In this document: positions 7,385-15,653 of the stretch, in pieces
Layout of the letters: each line of letters opens with the position of its first letter
How positions within the stretch are numbered: position 1 is the first letter of the stretch
Source: Gracilaria vermiculophylla
Taxonomy: Eukaryota; Rhodophyta; Florideophyceae; Gracilariales; Gracilariaceae
Direction: 5' to 3'
NCBI GenBank assembly: GCA_019155205.2
Contig: JAHNZQ020000092.1
Location: 15,349-31,848, forward strand
Length of the DNA: 16,500 bases
Position numbers and translations under genes: made by a program
Notes under the pieces: model-generated
What the model was told of the DNA's origin: nothing
What the model saw: the letters and a program-made list of their open reading frames with translations, nothing else
Databases searched by the model: none

Positions 7385-9682
7385 TATATCGAAGTTTTTA
7401 GAAAAGCAGAAGAAATTGATTTTTAGAGTGATTTACATACCAAGTATTCTGCAATGCGGGTGAAGTCAACATATAGTCATCAATATTTCTTTTGACGCTT
7501 AAAAATGTGTCATAGATTCATTCCAAGTTAAGTTGGGCTGGGATTGGAATAGGTATGAAAAACTTTGTGCTCCTTGTAAACATGAGTAGGTGTAAACTAT
7601 TGTTGGAATATATCAAACTGATGTTATCGTTTGAGATCTGAACTCTACCGTTTCTTGTTTCTACCTTTTAATGGTGGTAGTACTTTACATGCGTATGTGC
7701 TTGTTGTGCAACAGTTTATGGACAGGAGTGAATCAAAGGCATACCGCCCGCAGAGTTGTCCACGCTTTACAAAAAATGATTACATTTTCACTTGATAAGT
7801 TCACGTGGAAGCAATATGAGTGAATCAAATGTAACCTCGAAAATGAAGCTCGGAAGTGGGTCGCCAGAAAAGTAAAATGAAAGGACAAGCCATCGCTGAT
7901 GCCAGCACGCGATAAGATCTCTGTCGTGGGGGGGGGGAACAATACAATGGTCGGAGTGAAAAGCAGATACTGCTCAAAATCTTACAGGCTTTCACCTCAT
8001 TGATTGGACATTTTGGACTGCGATGAACCGGATGGAAGAATGATAGAGCCCCATTTTCCAACTTGCAACACAAGTCTAACATAAAAATCACACGAAGGCA
8101 TCTTCTGAAATCACAAAATATCATCATCAAAAGCATACAAAGCGTCACGGTTTGCATTACGTTTGTGAAATTATGATTTAGATTTGTTTCCCCCCAATCG
8201 ATCAAAAAACACCCCAACACAAACGCACTCTTGTTGACCTTGCGGGCTATAGAACTGAATATCTTCATCTGCTTCAACCTTTTAAGAATTTTCTCGCTGT
8301 AGCTGATGTTTTCTTTTCTTTTGCGTCGCTTACTTTTGATTACTTCGATATTGCGCAGCAGTCAGATTAGCTTCTGAGTGTTTTTGCGTTTCAGAACGAT
8401 CCCTTAATTGCCATATCCAACACGCATGAAGTCGCTGTTTGATGTTTTTGATGTCAGAAACGGCTTTCTGGATGCATCCACAAAATATTTGTTTCATTCC
8501 TAAACGAATGTGGCAAATTATTTTCAAAAATAAAAAAATATGCATTTATTCTTTTTGTTTGTGCATTTTCAGGATGCATCCAGTCGGCGCAACCTCGGAA
8601 TATTTCAATATATGGGGTATTTCGGTAATACAAAACACCGACTTCTCGCACTTTTTTAATATTTCGATTTTTAGTTTCTGGATCAACAGTTTAATGCTCT
8701 AAAACTTCCAAGCGCGAGTGACTTAGAGAAATGTGAAGAATGCCACAGATTTCAAATTCCGGGTTAAAATGGAAGTTTCTTCAAATAAAAAGAAAGACAA
8801 CTTTCGTGCGACGAAGAGATTAGTTCTACTAGTTTTAAGTCATTCTGTAAGGACAGGGCTTCTACAAAATTACAGTTCATGGACTGCTGCTTAAACGTTT
8901 TCTTCATATCATGAAATGAAAGAATACGCAATAAGCATTATTTTGACAACAGGTATTAGACATAGAAAATCACCTCGATATCTATTATAATTTGCAAACA
9001 GCTTTGTGTCCTCTATCTTAGTTCAAAAAATGCAGAAAAAATATGTCTTGCTTCAAAATGTGCACGCAGAAAGAAATTTTGCCCTTTAAAGCTTTTAAAT
9101 TGTCGCTTTTGTACAAAAACACAATCTAATAATAGCCAATACGATTCTACGTATAATCTGACAATGCATCAAAACACCAAATTCCTCCGTTAAAAACCAC
9201 TCGCAGAGCAAAAAAGATAGAACAACTGTAAAGATAAGCATTTTAAGCAAAAAAGTGATCTATGCGTACAAAACTGATATTTCTCTTTACAAAAAGGGAT
9301 TCAGATAAAAACAATATTTTCAAGATTACAAAATATCTTGCATTTGTCCAGAAAATTTTAATTGAAACGAAAGAGCAGTTGGGGCAAAGGATGACAGGTG
9401 AATAAACTCAAATGATGACTTTCCTTGATGAATAATCGTTGGTTTGGTGTTGGTGCCGCTACTTGCCATCTACGACCTCTTATATAGAGGAGTATACCCC
9501 CCTAAAAGGTGGCATAATCACAGATATCAAATATACTAGCTAGATGCCTCTCAATTGCTCTAAACTCTTCTAGAACACTAATTCGAAACCTCTAGATGCA
9601 TCACAGCAACGCTAGATAAAATTCTACATGCAAAAAAAAAAAAATCCCACGCTAAATATGCCTTAATGGCATACGTTCAGAA

Positions 9683-9739
9683 CAGCCTAGACCCCTAACC
9701 CCAAACCCCGTAACCCGTAACCCCTAACCCCAGCCTAGA
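9683..9739. repeat. Degenerate telomere-like repeat flanked by a 9-bp duplication
   Basis: The plus strand between 9692 and 9730 is built of CCCCTAA, CCCCAAA, CCCCGTAA and CCCGTAA units, the C-rich strand pattern of telomeric repeats. It is bracketed by two exact copies of CAGCCTAGA (9683-9691 and 9731-9739). A second short patch TTAACCCCTAACC lies near 9826-9838. The telomere unit of this host is unknown to me, so an internal telomere-like insertion is an inference. Confidence 0.6.
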
Positions 9740-9973
9740 ATAACCTGGACTATTCTAAATTGTTACACTAATGCCGCTCTTGTATTACTATCAAAATTTG
9801 CACTTCTAACCTTAGTCCTTAATTCTTAACCCCTAACCGATGAACATGTTAAAGATACTCATCCCGTAAGAACCCCTATACGAAGGTGCTTGACTTCTGC
9901 TGAAAACACCTATAAGATAATTTGTATTCAGCTCATCATTATTAAACATTATTTTGGAATGCTATGCGGATTC

Positions 9974-9987
9974 GCGTGACGTCACGC
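9974..9987. promoter_or_regulatory. Perfect 14-bp palindrome with CRE core
   Basis: GCGTGACGTCACGC is a perfect palindrome around TGACGTCA, the classic full-site recognised by CREB/ATF-type bZIP proteins. It lies left of the 3' end of the minus-strand gypsy fragment, so it could be in a decayed LTR or be a stand-alone site. No gene starts nearby. Confidence 0.35.
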
Positions 9988-10254
9988 AGTTCATTGCCCG
10001 GCAAGAAACAAAGAACAGCGGATCGATGAGGAGCTCTTCCTCTTTCCTAATCGTTTAAGGCTTTTTCTAAAAAAGTGCATATTGCCAATATTCTAAGTAG
10101 AAGTTAAGAGCACTGCCTTTATGGCACACGAAAAAACTGACAGCAAATAATCGCGAGTTTTTACGCGCTATAGTAGCCTTAGAAACAGCTTTAGTTTGTT
10201 TTTTCTGGAAAGAAAAGTCCCGTAGCTCGTTGTTTGAGCTCTCTCTTTTAGATC

Positions 10255-10876
10255 GTGTAGAGAAAGTCCTGTAAAACGCCAGGCAGGTCGTCTGCTTCGT
10301 TGCCAAGTGGCTTTAATGTTTGATTTACCTGATCAGGCAAACCCTCCAACTGAACTTATAGTTCAATACCACTAAAATCATCAAAGATATCACAAACCGG
10401 GTCTGCAGTCTGTACATCTGTTTCGTTAGTGCGCGCATATTCAAGCAATTATTCAACAAATTCGTTTCCATCCAGGTCCGCGTGGTACAGTATCATTATA
10501 GACGCAAGCTTCAACTGGTTCTTTTGATCAATTATGTCTTCGATTTCAAAGAAGTATACATGGTTGCGTGAACTTAATGCGGACCCTTCCACATGACTTG
10601 CAACTTGTGGGTCCTTTGCGACTGTGATTCTCTAACTAAAACATAACTGATGATCTCTATTTCGCTGCGGCGTACATTAGTTCCATTGCTGTGGCGCTCG
10701 AAACTTCTTCTCCGGTTCTTCGTCACTATCGCATCGACATTTCTATGCATTTCGTTGTGTGACTTTTGAAGCTCATCGATCCTTCTTGTAACATACTCAA
10801 TGTGCATTATCGATTTAGCGAAGTGTTGCGCACTTACGTTTGGTCCTGCGTTAAGGACAGTACCGGGAAAGTACAA
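10255..10876 (-). pseudogene. gypsy integrase C-terminal tail with chromodomain-like end
   Basis: This is the last part of a Ty3/gypsy integrase, which inserts element DNA and can use a chromodomain to choose sites. Reading leftwards, it gives a coiled segment (YVTRRIDELQKSHNEMHRN), then SYVLVRES...KLQVMWKGPH, the integrase C-terminal SH3-like strand pattern, then YFFEIEDIID and ILYHADLDGNEF, and finally a chromodomain-like end (VQLEGLPDQVNQTLKPLGN, DDLPGVLQDFL). Two in-frame TAA stops interrupt it, within the VE-LLEYA segment near 10450 and after SGIEL near 10357. The opening codon at 10876 is TTG just after a stop, so the 5' side is broken. The catalytic DDE core is not recognisable upstream (10877-11190). 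It points away from the gag-RT part that starts at 11200 and may belong to the same family. Confidence 0.75.
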
Positions 10877-11199
10877 AATGCATCAAGACAACTGCTTGAA
10901 CCTTGCAAGCAAGATTTTTTAAACGATGACCTCGACTGATAGATGCGTGTGGGCCTGTCTGATATATTTTGCATTTCATTACTTTTTAAGAAACCGAAAG
11001 CCGGGGTACCTCTGATAAAAAATCTCCTTGCGCATCACTAACTAACACTGGGAGGGAACCGACGCCAGTGGGTTTACCCATTCTCTTGCCACCGCGTGCG
11101 CGCATCATATCTCACTGTCACACTTTGCGATTATTGCCCACGCTCGAGCACGTATACCACAACAATCGTCATCAAAGCGCTTTGACCTAAAAGCGGACC
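10877..11199. other. Spacer between opposed gypsy parts
   Basis: No gene is visible. The stretch separates the minus-strand integrase tail from the plus-strand gag. It could contain LTR or leader sequence of either fragment. No primer-binding site or LTR ends could be identified by eye. Confidence 0.4.
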
Positions 11200-11960
11200 A
11201 GTGCTGGCGTCTGTTTGTGCTCACAATAGCTGCGGGAAGAAATTATGGCATTTTTTTGTCATGAAACCACCGAAGCTGAAGTTGGTTGACCAGCCGGCTC
11301 TCATCAAATACGAGACCGAATACATTGCCAACAAGGCCAAGGTTGATGACGTCAATAAAGACCGTAATCAAAAGAACCAGATGCAACCAGACTCGGTCAA
11401 AGACTGTGGTAAAGCTTCTAACATACATGCACTGTGCACCATTAGTAAAATCCATGGCGCCGACAGCACCAAGGAGGCTACGGCCGCGGCCGTTCAAGCG
11501 TGGTTCAGTGCGGCGTCAAAGGACACTCACAAGGATCCATCCGAGGGCATCGATGCAGATCTGCTTGCTGTATCCCACGAATTGAACGAAGACGATCCTT
11601 CCGAAAGAGTAATTAATTTTGTTCTGAGCATTATCACAGCATTGGATAGGAAAAACGCGTCAGAGGACCTATAAGACGTGTATCTTTCAAATCACTTCAT
11701 TGACCGTGTGGAAAAGAAGTTCTACACCTCTGTCCTGCACGAACGTATTAGAATCCGTCCCCGTGGTTGAACGAAAAACCAGCTCGCCTACATCGTGTTC
11801 TTCAAAAACGAAGTCGACACGCCGGCCTTCGACTTGTCATTATCGAGACGGCATATCAGTGAGTTGGGAAATCCCGAATCTCTCATGGATCCAAGGGTAT
11901 GCGTGTGCGACGCAATGACGACCTTAAATCATCCGTTGTTACCCCAAGCAAGAAGCCTTT

Positions 11961-12038
11961 GTTGGAAAACAGTTGAGCTATTTGCGCTATACTCTCTTGT
12001 GACACAGGGCGCACAGTTCACCATTTGAACTATCAACA
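11961..12038 (+). repeat. Direct repeat, copy 1 (78 bp)
   Basis: This segment, beginning GTTGGAAAACAGTTGAGC, recurs at an offset of exactly 230 bases (12191-12268). I count about five or six mismatches. The shared core runs through TTTGCGCTATACTCTCTTGT and CACAGTTCACCATTTGAACT. Sequence on both sides and between the copies is unrelated. It lies inside the decayed gag. Confidence 0.9.
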
Positions 12039-12190
12039 CGCCCCCTCGCCCTGTACTACCTTACAGAACGAGACCTCGAGCTTACCGTAGCCAATCTTCA
12101 CTACTGCTGTACACCTGTACAATTTCTCAGGCTCAGGTCACTTCTGGGAGTCGATCCCAGGGTCCTAGCGATCAGCTGGGCCCATAACCT

Positions 12191-12268
12191 GTTGGAAACC
12201 AGATGAGCTATTTGCGCTATACTCTCTTGTGACACAAGGTGCACAGTTCACCATTTGAACTATAAACA
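12191..12268 (+). repeat. Direct repeat, copy 2 (78 bp)
   Basis: The second copy begins GTTGGAAACCAGATGAGC. In this copy the frame that includes SCDTRCTVHHLNYKQPF leads directly into the zinc-knuckle part of gag, so this looks like the native position and copy 1 (11961-12038) like the duplicate. Confidence 0.9.
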
Positions 12269-12420
12269 GCCTTTTGCGCGCATGCACAAGAGCGACGCTT
12301 GGATAAACGGCTGTCTTCACCCGGATTGCCATAGCAAACCCACGCTTAAGGACTGCTCAGATACCAGCTAAAAGCGAAACAAGAGCTCTCCAACGAGGGC
12401 TACAAGAAAATGTATGCCAA

Positions 12421-13085
12421 GCGAGCAAAGCAGGTAACAAACACTACTTCCTCGTACTCACTTGTGCCGGAAGCTGATGGAGGTCGCTTCCAAATCGCGC
12501 TTGAGAAAGTTGTTTTCGACGTAGCCCTTGGAGATTCGGGTTCCGATTGAAGTGCGATAGCCAAATCTTCTTTCTAAAACATGAAGAAAGCGAAACCTTC
12601 GGTTTTAGAGCAGTACCTTAAGGAACCTCTCGCGCTGGTGGGCGCCTTCAAGACCGAAAAGGGCTCTTTATCGGCATCTGAAAAGGTTTCGATCGCCATC
12701 AACATCTACCTTCCGGGCTCTAATGTACCAGTTTCCGTACGCGGTGTTGAGTTACTCACTGTGGACAACAGCATGGACGAAATTCTCCTCGGCCAGCCTT
12801 TCCTGGAGGCTACCAGTTATGACCTCAAGGAACATGTCCTCCGCGTCCATTTGCTCATCAACCAGCAGCACATTAACTCCGGAGATATGAAAGCGCTCAA
12901 ACTCGCCGCTGCTGCCTACAAAGGCATATCGTACATGGCAGTCGACGATGACCCCATTACATTACCCAAGTGCCTCGCTGCCGGTTTCAGCAAGGACTCT
13001 GACGAGTCCATCACGAAAGCATTCGAGGCCATGGTCAATGGAGCTCAAAAGAATGGCATCTCCGAAAATGGTGTGGGGAGCATAA
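12421..13085 (+). pseudogene. gypsy retropepsin-like aspartic protease remnant
   Basis: Retropepsins cut the element polyprotein. In the frame of 12365 onward the text reads VVFDVALGDSGSD, so the catalytic D-S-G is intact (12533-12541), but a TGA follows at once at 12548-12550 and a TAA at 12575-12577. An open stretch from 12581 then carries the rest of the fold: VPVSVRGVELLTVD, then the C-terminal signature DEILLGQPFLEATSYDL. A helical linker (TKAFEAMVNGAQKNGIS) leads toward RT. The protein moves to another frame at about 13,085-13,090 (MLKDYRDVFRI), so the ATG-initiated 193-codon frame is only an internal piece. Confidence 0.8.
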
Positions 13086-13089
13086 CATT

Positions 13090-13947
13090 ATGCTCAAAGA
13101 TTATCGCGACGTTTTTAGAATATAACTCGGCAACGATGCTCACGCCGACGTTCCGCCTCTAGTAACCACGCCATTCAACTACGATAAACCAAACCGCTCC
13201 CTGCAGCACCGGTACGCTCCACAGCAACGGGATTTCATCGCCAGGAACATTGAGGAGCTTGAAGCTCTCGACGTTATTTACAGGAAGTCATCGACGCGCT
13301 GGGGTAATCCGGCACTTGCGCTGCCTAACCTAGGCAGGAACAAACTACAATCCACCGTCTGTCTTCCCGTACCAAATGCAAGAACCGCGATAGTCATCTC
13401 GGCTCTGCCACAGCTGGACTCAGAATTCCAGAACTTTTCCGGCAGTACTTGTGTCGCCAATATCGACTTTGCTCACGAGTACTGGCAGGTCTTTCTCTCT
13501 CCGTAGTCATAAGAGATGATGTCCGTTCAGACACCTATCGGATTTTATTCTTCTGGCCGTCTACTGCTGGGCGGCGGTGACTCTGCTAACTATTTTAAAG
13601 CGGTATTCTAACAGATGTTTGACAGTCGCGTCAAAAAAATGATGCAATGGATCGACAATTTCCTATTATATGCTGAGAATGTGCCGAAACGTCTCTAATC
13701 TTCCGTGTTTTTTCTCCAAACTCATATCGAAATCGGAAGCAAGGTGCTTTTCCCGAATTTGTAGCGAAATCGGACTCAAGGCCCACGCTCATAAATACAC
13801 TTTCTACTTTACTGAAGTTCTGTTTTGCGAGCGCATTATCTGTGTAAAAGGCATCTAGGATCACCCCAGACGTCTCGAATCTTTGCTGTACATAACCTGA
13901 CCTACTATAGCCAACGATTATAGAAATTCCTACTGTGTATGTAGCCA
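13090..13947 (+). pseudogene. gypsy reverse transcriptase remnant, truncated
   Basis: Reverse transcriptase copies element RNA into DNA. The frame from 13090 carries the usual gypsy RT order: RYAPQQRDFIARNIEELEAL, then STRWGNPALALPNLGRNKL, then ANIDFAHEYWQVFLSP with the first palm aspartate, then MMSVQTPIGFYSS, then WIDNFLLYAE at about 13648-13677. The second palm signature is normally D-D; here it is D-N, so activity is lost. Stops occur at 13504, 13510 and several later positions. In shifted frames the connection text (PTIAND near 13915) can be traced to about 13,947, where it stops and copia sequence of the other strand begins. Confidence 0.85.
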
Positions 13948-14440
13948 TCGAACACTGCTTCGACAGCACGAGGGTCTAGCTTCTTTAGCTTATGATCTAC
14001 AACCTTGTACAATCATCTGCTCCAAAACACTCGTAATCGGCTCACGTCATGCTTCGATCCAGCTAGCAACTCATACATTATGGTGATTTTCGGCAAGGCT
14101 TAGCATGTGCCTCGGTTTCTAATGTGCACCGCAACAACCAGCGCCTCGGCCAATAATCTGTTGGACAGCTTCTTGTAGTGCATCATTGAACGGACCAACT
14201 CCATTAGCGTGCGATTAAACCTTTATTCCAGACCATTCTGGTGTGGATTGTAAGGCACATTTCTCTGATGCTCGATACCCTGATGCGCAAACTGGGCTTG
14301 GAATTTGTTGGGCAAGTATTCACCACCACTATCAGAGCGCAGACCGTGAAGCACATTGACATGGGCACTGATAGCCATCACTGTACTGCAATACTGGTTT
14401 CGAACGAGCCTCAGGCACTTGAAAAACACATGGATCATTT
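13948..14440 (-). pseudogene. copia integrase remnant, both ends lost
   Basis: The segment begins in the middle of the integrase core (FFKCLRLVRNQ). It keeps the second catalytic aspartate in LRSDSGGEYLPNKF and the glutamate in YNPHQNGLE, then a TAA and RFNRTLMELVRSM, LLAEALVVAVHIRNR, another TAA, YELLAGSKHDVSRLRVF, a TGA, and finally KKLDPRAVEAVFDGY. The gag-pre-integrase part, the HHCC finger and the first catalytic aspartate are missing at a junction near 14,430-14,450. It ends at about 13,948 against the gypsy RT. Confidence 0.9.
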
Positions 14441-14770
14441 CATTATTGGTTTTCAGCGAGTCCTTGTACACACGAACTGTGTAATCGTCACACACTACCA
14501 CACAGCCCAAGTCGCACATCGCAGAAATAGACAATAGATGGTGCCATAGACTCGGAACAAGCACAACTTTGTTGAGCTTGCACTTGCGTTTGGTCCCATC
14601 AACAGTGTGATAAAAATCTACAGTTTCTTTTCCTTGACAATCCAACTTCGAATCGTTTCCAATGCTCACACCGGCAGATATTTTTCTCTCAAAGCATTCA
14701 AACACCGATGCATCATACGTTATGTGGGACGTGGCCCTGGAATCAACTACCCAGTTACTGTTGGTGGCTT
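14440..14770 (-). pseudogene. copia aspartic protease remnant
   Basis: The text NWVVDSRATSHITYDASVFE corresponds to the copia protease active site, normally V-D-S-G-A-T-S-H. Here glycine is arginine (codon at 14736-14738 reads AGG), which should inactivate it. Downstream, LNKVVLVPSLWHHLLSISAM matches the C-terminal protease segment, followed by a hydrophobic strand (VVVCDDYTVRVYKD). No stop interrupts this part. Confidence 0.88.
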
Positions 14771-14794
14771 TTTGGGCACCTGCCGCAATGAGAC

Positions 14795-14811
14795 ACCCAA
14801 AGTCAGATTCA
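14795..14811. repeat. 17-base direct repeat, copy in copia
   Basis: ACCCAAAGTCAGATTCA occurs here, inside the spacer between copia zinc knuckle and protease, and again in the same orientation at 16102-16118, outside the recognisable element. Similarity does not extend clearly beyond the word. Confidence 0.8.
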
Positions 14812-14906
14812 GTTTCACCCGCACTATCCTCCCCACCAGCTTGGTGAACTGAAAGGTGCGTGAAAGCAGCCGTATCCTCGTTAGTCTCATCACGCTGCCT
14901 TTTGAA

Positions 14907-14948
14907 ACAATTTCTCTTGATGTGTCCTCTCTTTTTGCAGTAGTGACA
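14907..14948 (-). other. CCHC zinc knuckle of copia gag
   Basis: The minus strand encodes CHYCKKRGHIKRNC, a perfect C-x2-C-x4-H-x4-C nucleic-acid-binding knuckle. A TAG lies about 10 codons upstream. It sits between gag and protease as expected for a copia polyprotein. Confidence 0.92.
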
Positions 14949-15018
14949 TATAATTGAATTCCAACGGCGCTAATTCCCCAGCAGAGCTGTACCACTACCC
15001 AAGGATTCACTAGCACGG

Positions 15019-15653
15019 TCATTCATTCGCTGCTCTTCTTGCAGCAAAACGACTCTTCACAAACTCAAGGGTGAGATTTCGATCTCCGATCGTGGTATCG
15101 ATAGCCCCAATTGGGTGCTCGAATCGCTCTGGTAGTCCACACAGAATGGCTACAGCAATTTCTTCCTTCTCAACCATGACTTTCTTGCTGTTTAGGTCAG
15201 ACGCAAGATGGCGCACGAAAATGATGAACTGTATATTTCTTCATCTTCGCGCATCTTCTGCGTATGGAGTGAACGTCTGGCATTGATTCGTTTGAGCAGA
15301 GTCTTTCTCTGGTAAACATCGCAGATGGCTATCTATATATCTGCAGCATAATAGGTGTCCCGCACATGGTCTAAAGGTTCATCAATTAGGTTGAAACCAG
15401 TGATCGCCGCGGTCCTTGCGTCGTTTTTCTTCCAATCGAGAAGTTCAGTTTCATGGGTTGGTGCAGAGATAAGGAGGTGATCATAGAGATATTTGATGGC
15501 AAGGAACAACTCAATTTTCTGCTTGCATAACTGGAAGTTATCCTCACCAAAGTTTTCGATTCTCACACCACTGAAAGAGTCCACACTTTTGCAAGCGGTC
15601 TGGCGTATATGTACACCCGGCGAAAAGCACGGCACCAATCGAAAATAAAACAA
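15019..15653 (-). pseudogene. copia gag remnant (UBN2-type)
   Basis: The protein reads GEDNFQLCKQKIELFLAIKY, then LLDWKKNDARTAAITGFNL, then a TAG where a tryptophan would be expected after YYAADI. It continues through VYQRKTLLKRINARRSLHTQ, shifts frame near 15,230, and ends with VRHLASDLNSKK and AVAILCGLPERFEHPIG. This is the pattern of the UBN2/Retrotran-gag domain of copia elements, which forms the virus-like particle. The frame opens with TTG at 15653, so the native start has been lost or lies in another frame. A further frame change near 15,020 leads to the zinc knuckle. Confidence 0.88.

Larger units (their letters stand above)
7100..10250. other. Gene-poor AT-rich region
   Basis: About 3.1 kb with no gene I can support. 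Visible landmarks are a possible hAT remnant (7160-7384), a run of ten G (7928-7937), a 12-bp inverted pair CTGGATGCATCC (8468-8583), a short hairpin CCTCT-TATAT-AGAGG (9476-9490), recurring CTAGA words around 9540-9620, a 13-base poly-A run near 9632, telomere-like C-rich patches (9683-9739 and about 9826-9838) and a CRE-type palindrome (9974-9987). The minus-strand frame at 7825-8277 has no ATG at its opening codon and no recognisable domain. Confidence 0.5.
11201..12420 (+). pseudogene. gypsy gag remnant
   Basis: A first frame (11201-11674) encodes a charged helical protein; it opens with GTG, and the first likely native Met is at about 11261 (MKPPKLKLVDQPALIKYETE). After a TAA the reading goes on as HFIDRVEKKFYTSVLHERIR, meets a TGA near 11769, and continues to about 11950. 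After the 230-bp duplicated region a knuckle-like array C-x4-C-x8-C (12312-12356, CLHPDC...LKDC) is followed by a one-frame shift into LKAKQELSNEGYKKMY at 12365. Gag normally coats the element RNA. The histidine expected in a CCHC knuckle is displaced, so the knuckle is probably damaged. Confidence 0.7.
11200..13947 (+). mobile_element. Degenerate Ty3/gypsy element, gag to truncated RT
   Basis: Gag, a zinc-knuckle segment, a retropepsin with an intact DSG and a reverse transcriptase follow one another on the plus strand, the order of Ty3/gypsy elements. The reading changes frame at least three times and contains about ten stops. It ends abruptly at about 13,947 inside the connection region after the RT palm, where minus-strand copia sequence begins. 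RNase H, integrase and LTRs are missing. A 78-bp direct repeat lies in the gag. Confidence 0.85.
13948..15653 (-). mobile_element. Degenerate Ty1/copia element, gag to truncated integrase
   Basis: Gag, zinc knuckle, protease and integrase, the Ty1/copia order, run leftwards from 15653. One frame can be followed from about 15,020 to 13,948 with only stop codons as damage. A block between protease and integrase is missing and the element stops inside the post-integrase segment at about 13,948, so RT and RNase H are gone. LTRs were not found. The stop and missense changes argue for an old copy. Confidence 0.92.

Noticed and set aside
7382..7440. Intron-like GTATGT...CAG on the minus strand joining short open segments
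   Set aside because: The flanking open stretches are short, hit stops nearby, and match no family; the two certain genes of the window have no introns.
7825..8277. Minus-strand 150-codon frame
   Set aside because: Opens with TTG; composition is low-information hydrophobic/basic text with no domain, in AT-rich gene-poor DNA.
12130..12160. tRNA-like T-arm (CTGGG, 7-base loop, CCCAG)
   Set aside because: No matching acceptor or anticodon arms at the required distance on either strand.
15620..15640. Possible primer-binding site TGGTGCCGTG on the minus strand before copia gag
   Set aside because: Complementarity to a tRNA 3' end cannot be extended beyond about 10 bases and no LTR end lies next to it.
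10255..15653. Alternative genetic code (TAA/TAG read as an amino acid) to explain in-frame stops in the retrotransposons
   Set aside because: All three stop codons appear, together with frameshifts and lost catalytic residues, while the two intact host genes have no internal stops and end normally.
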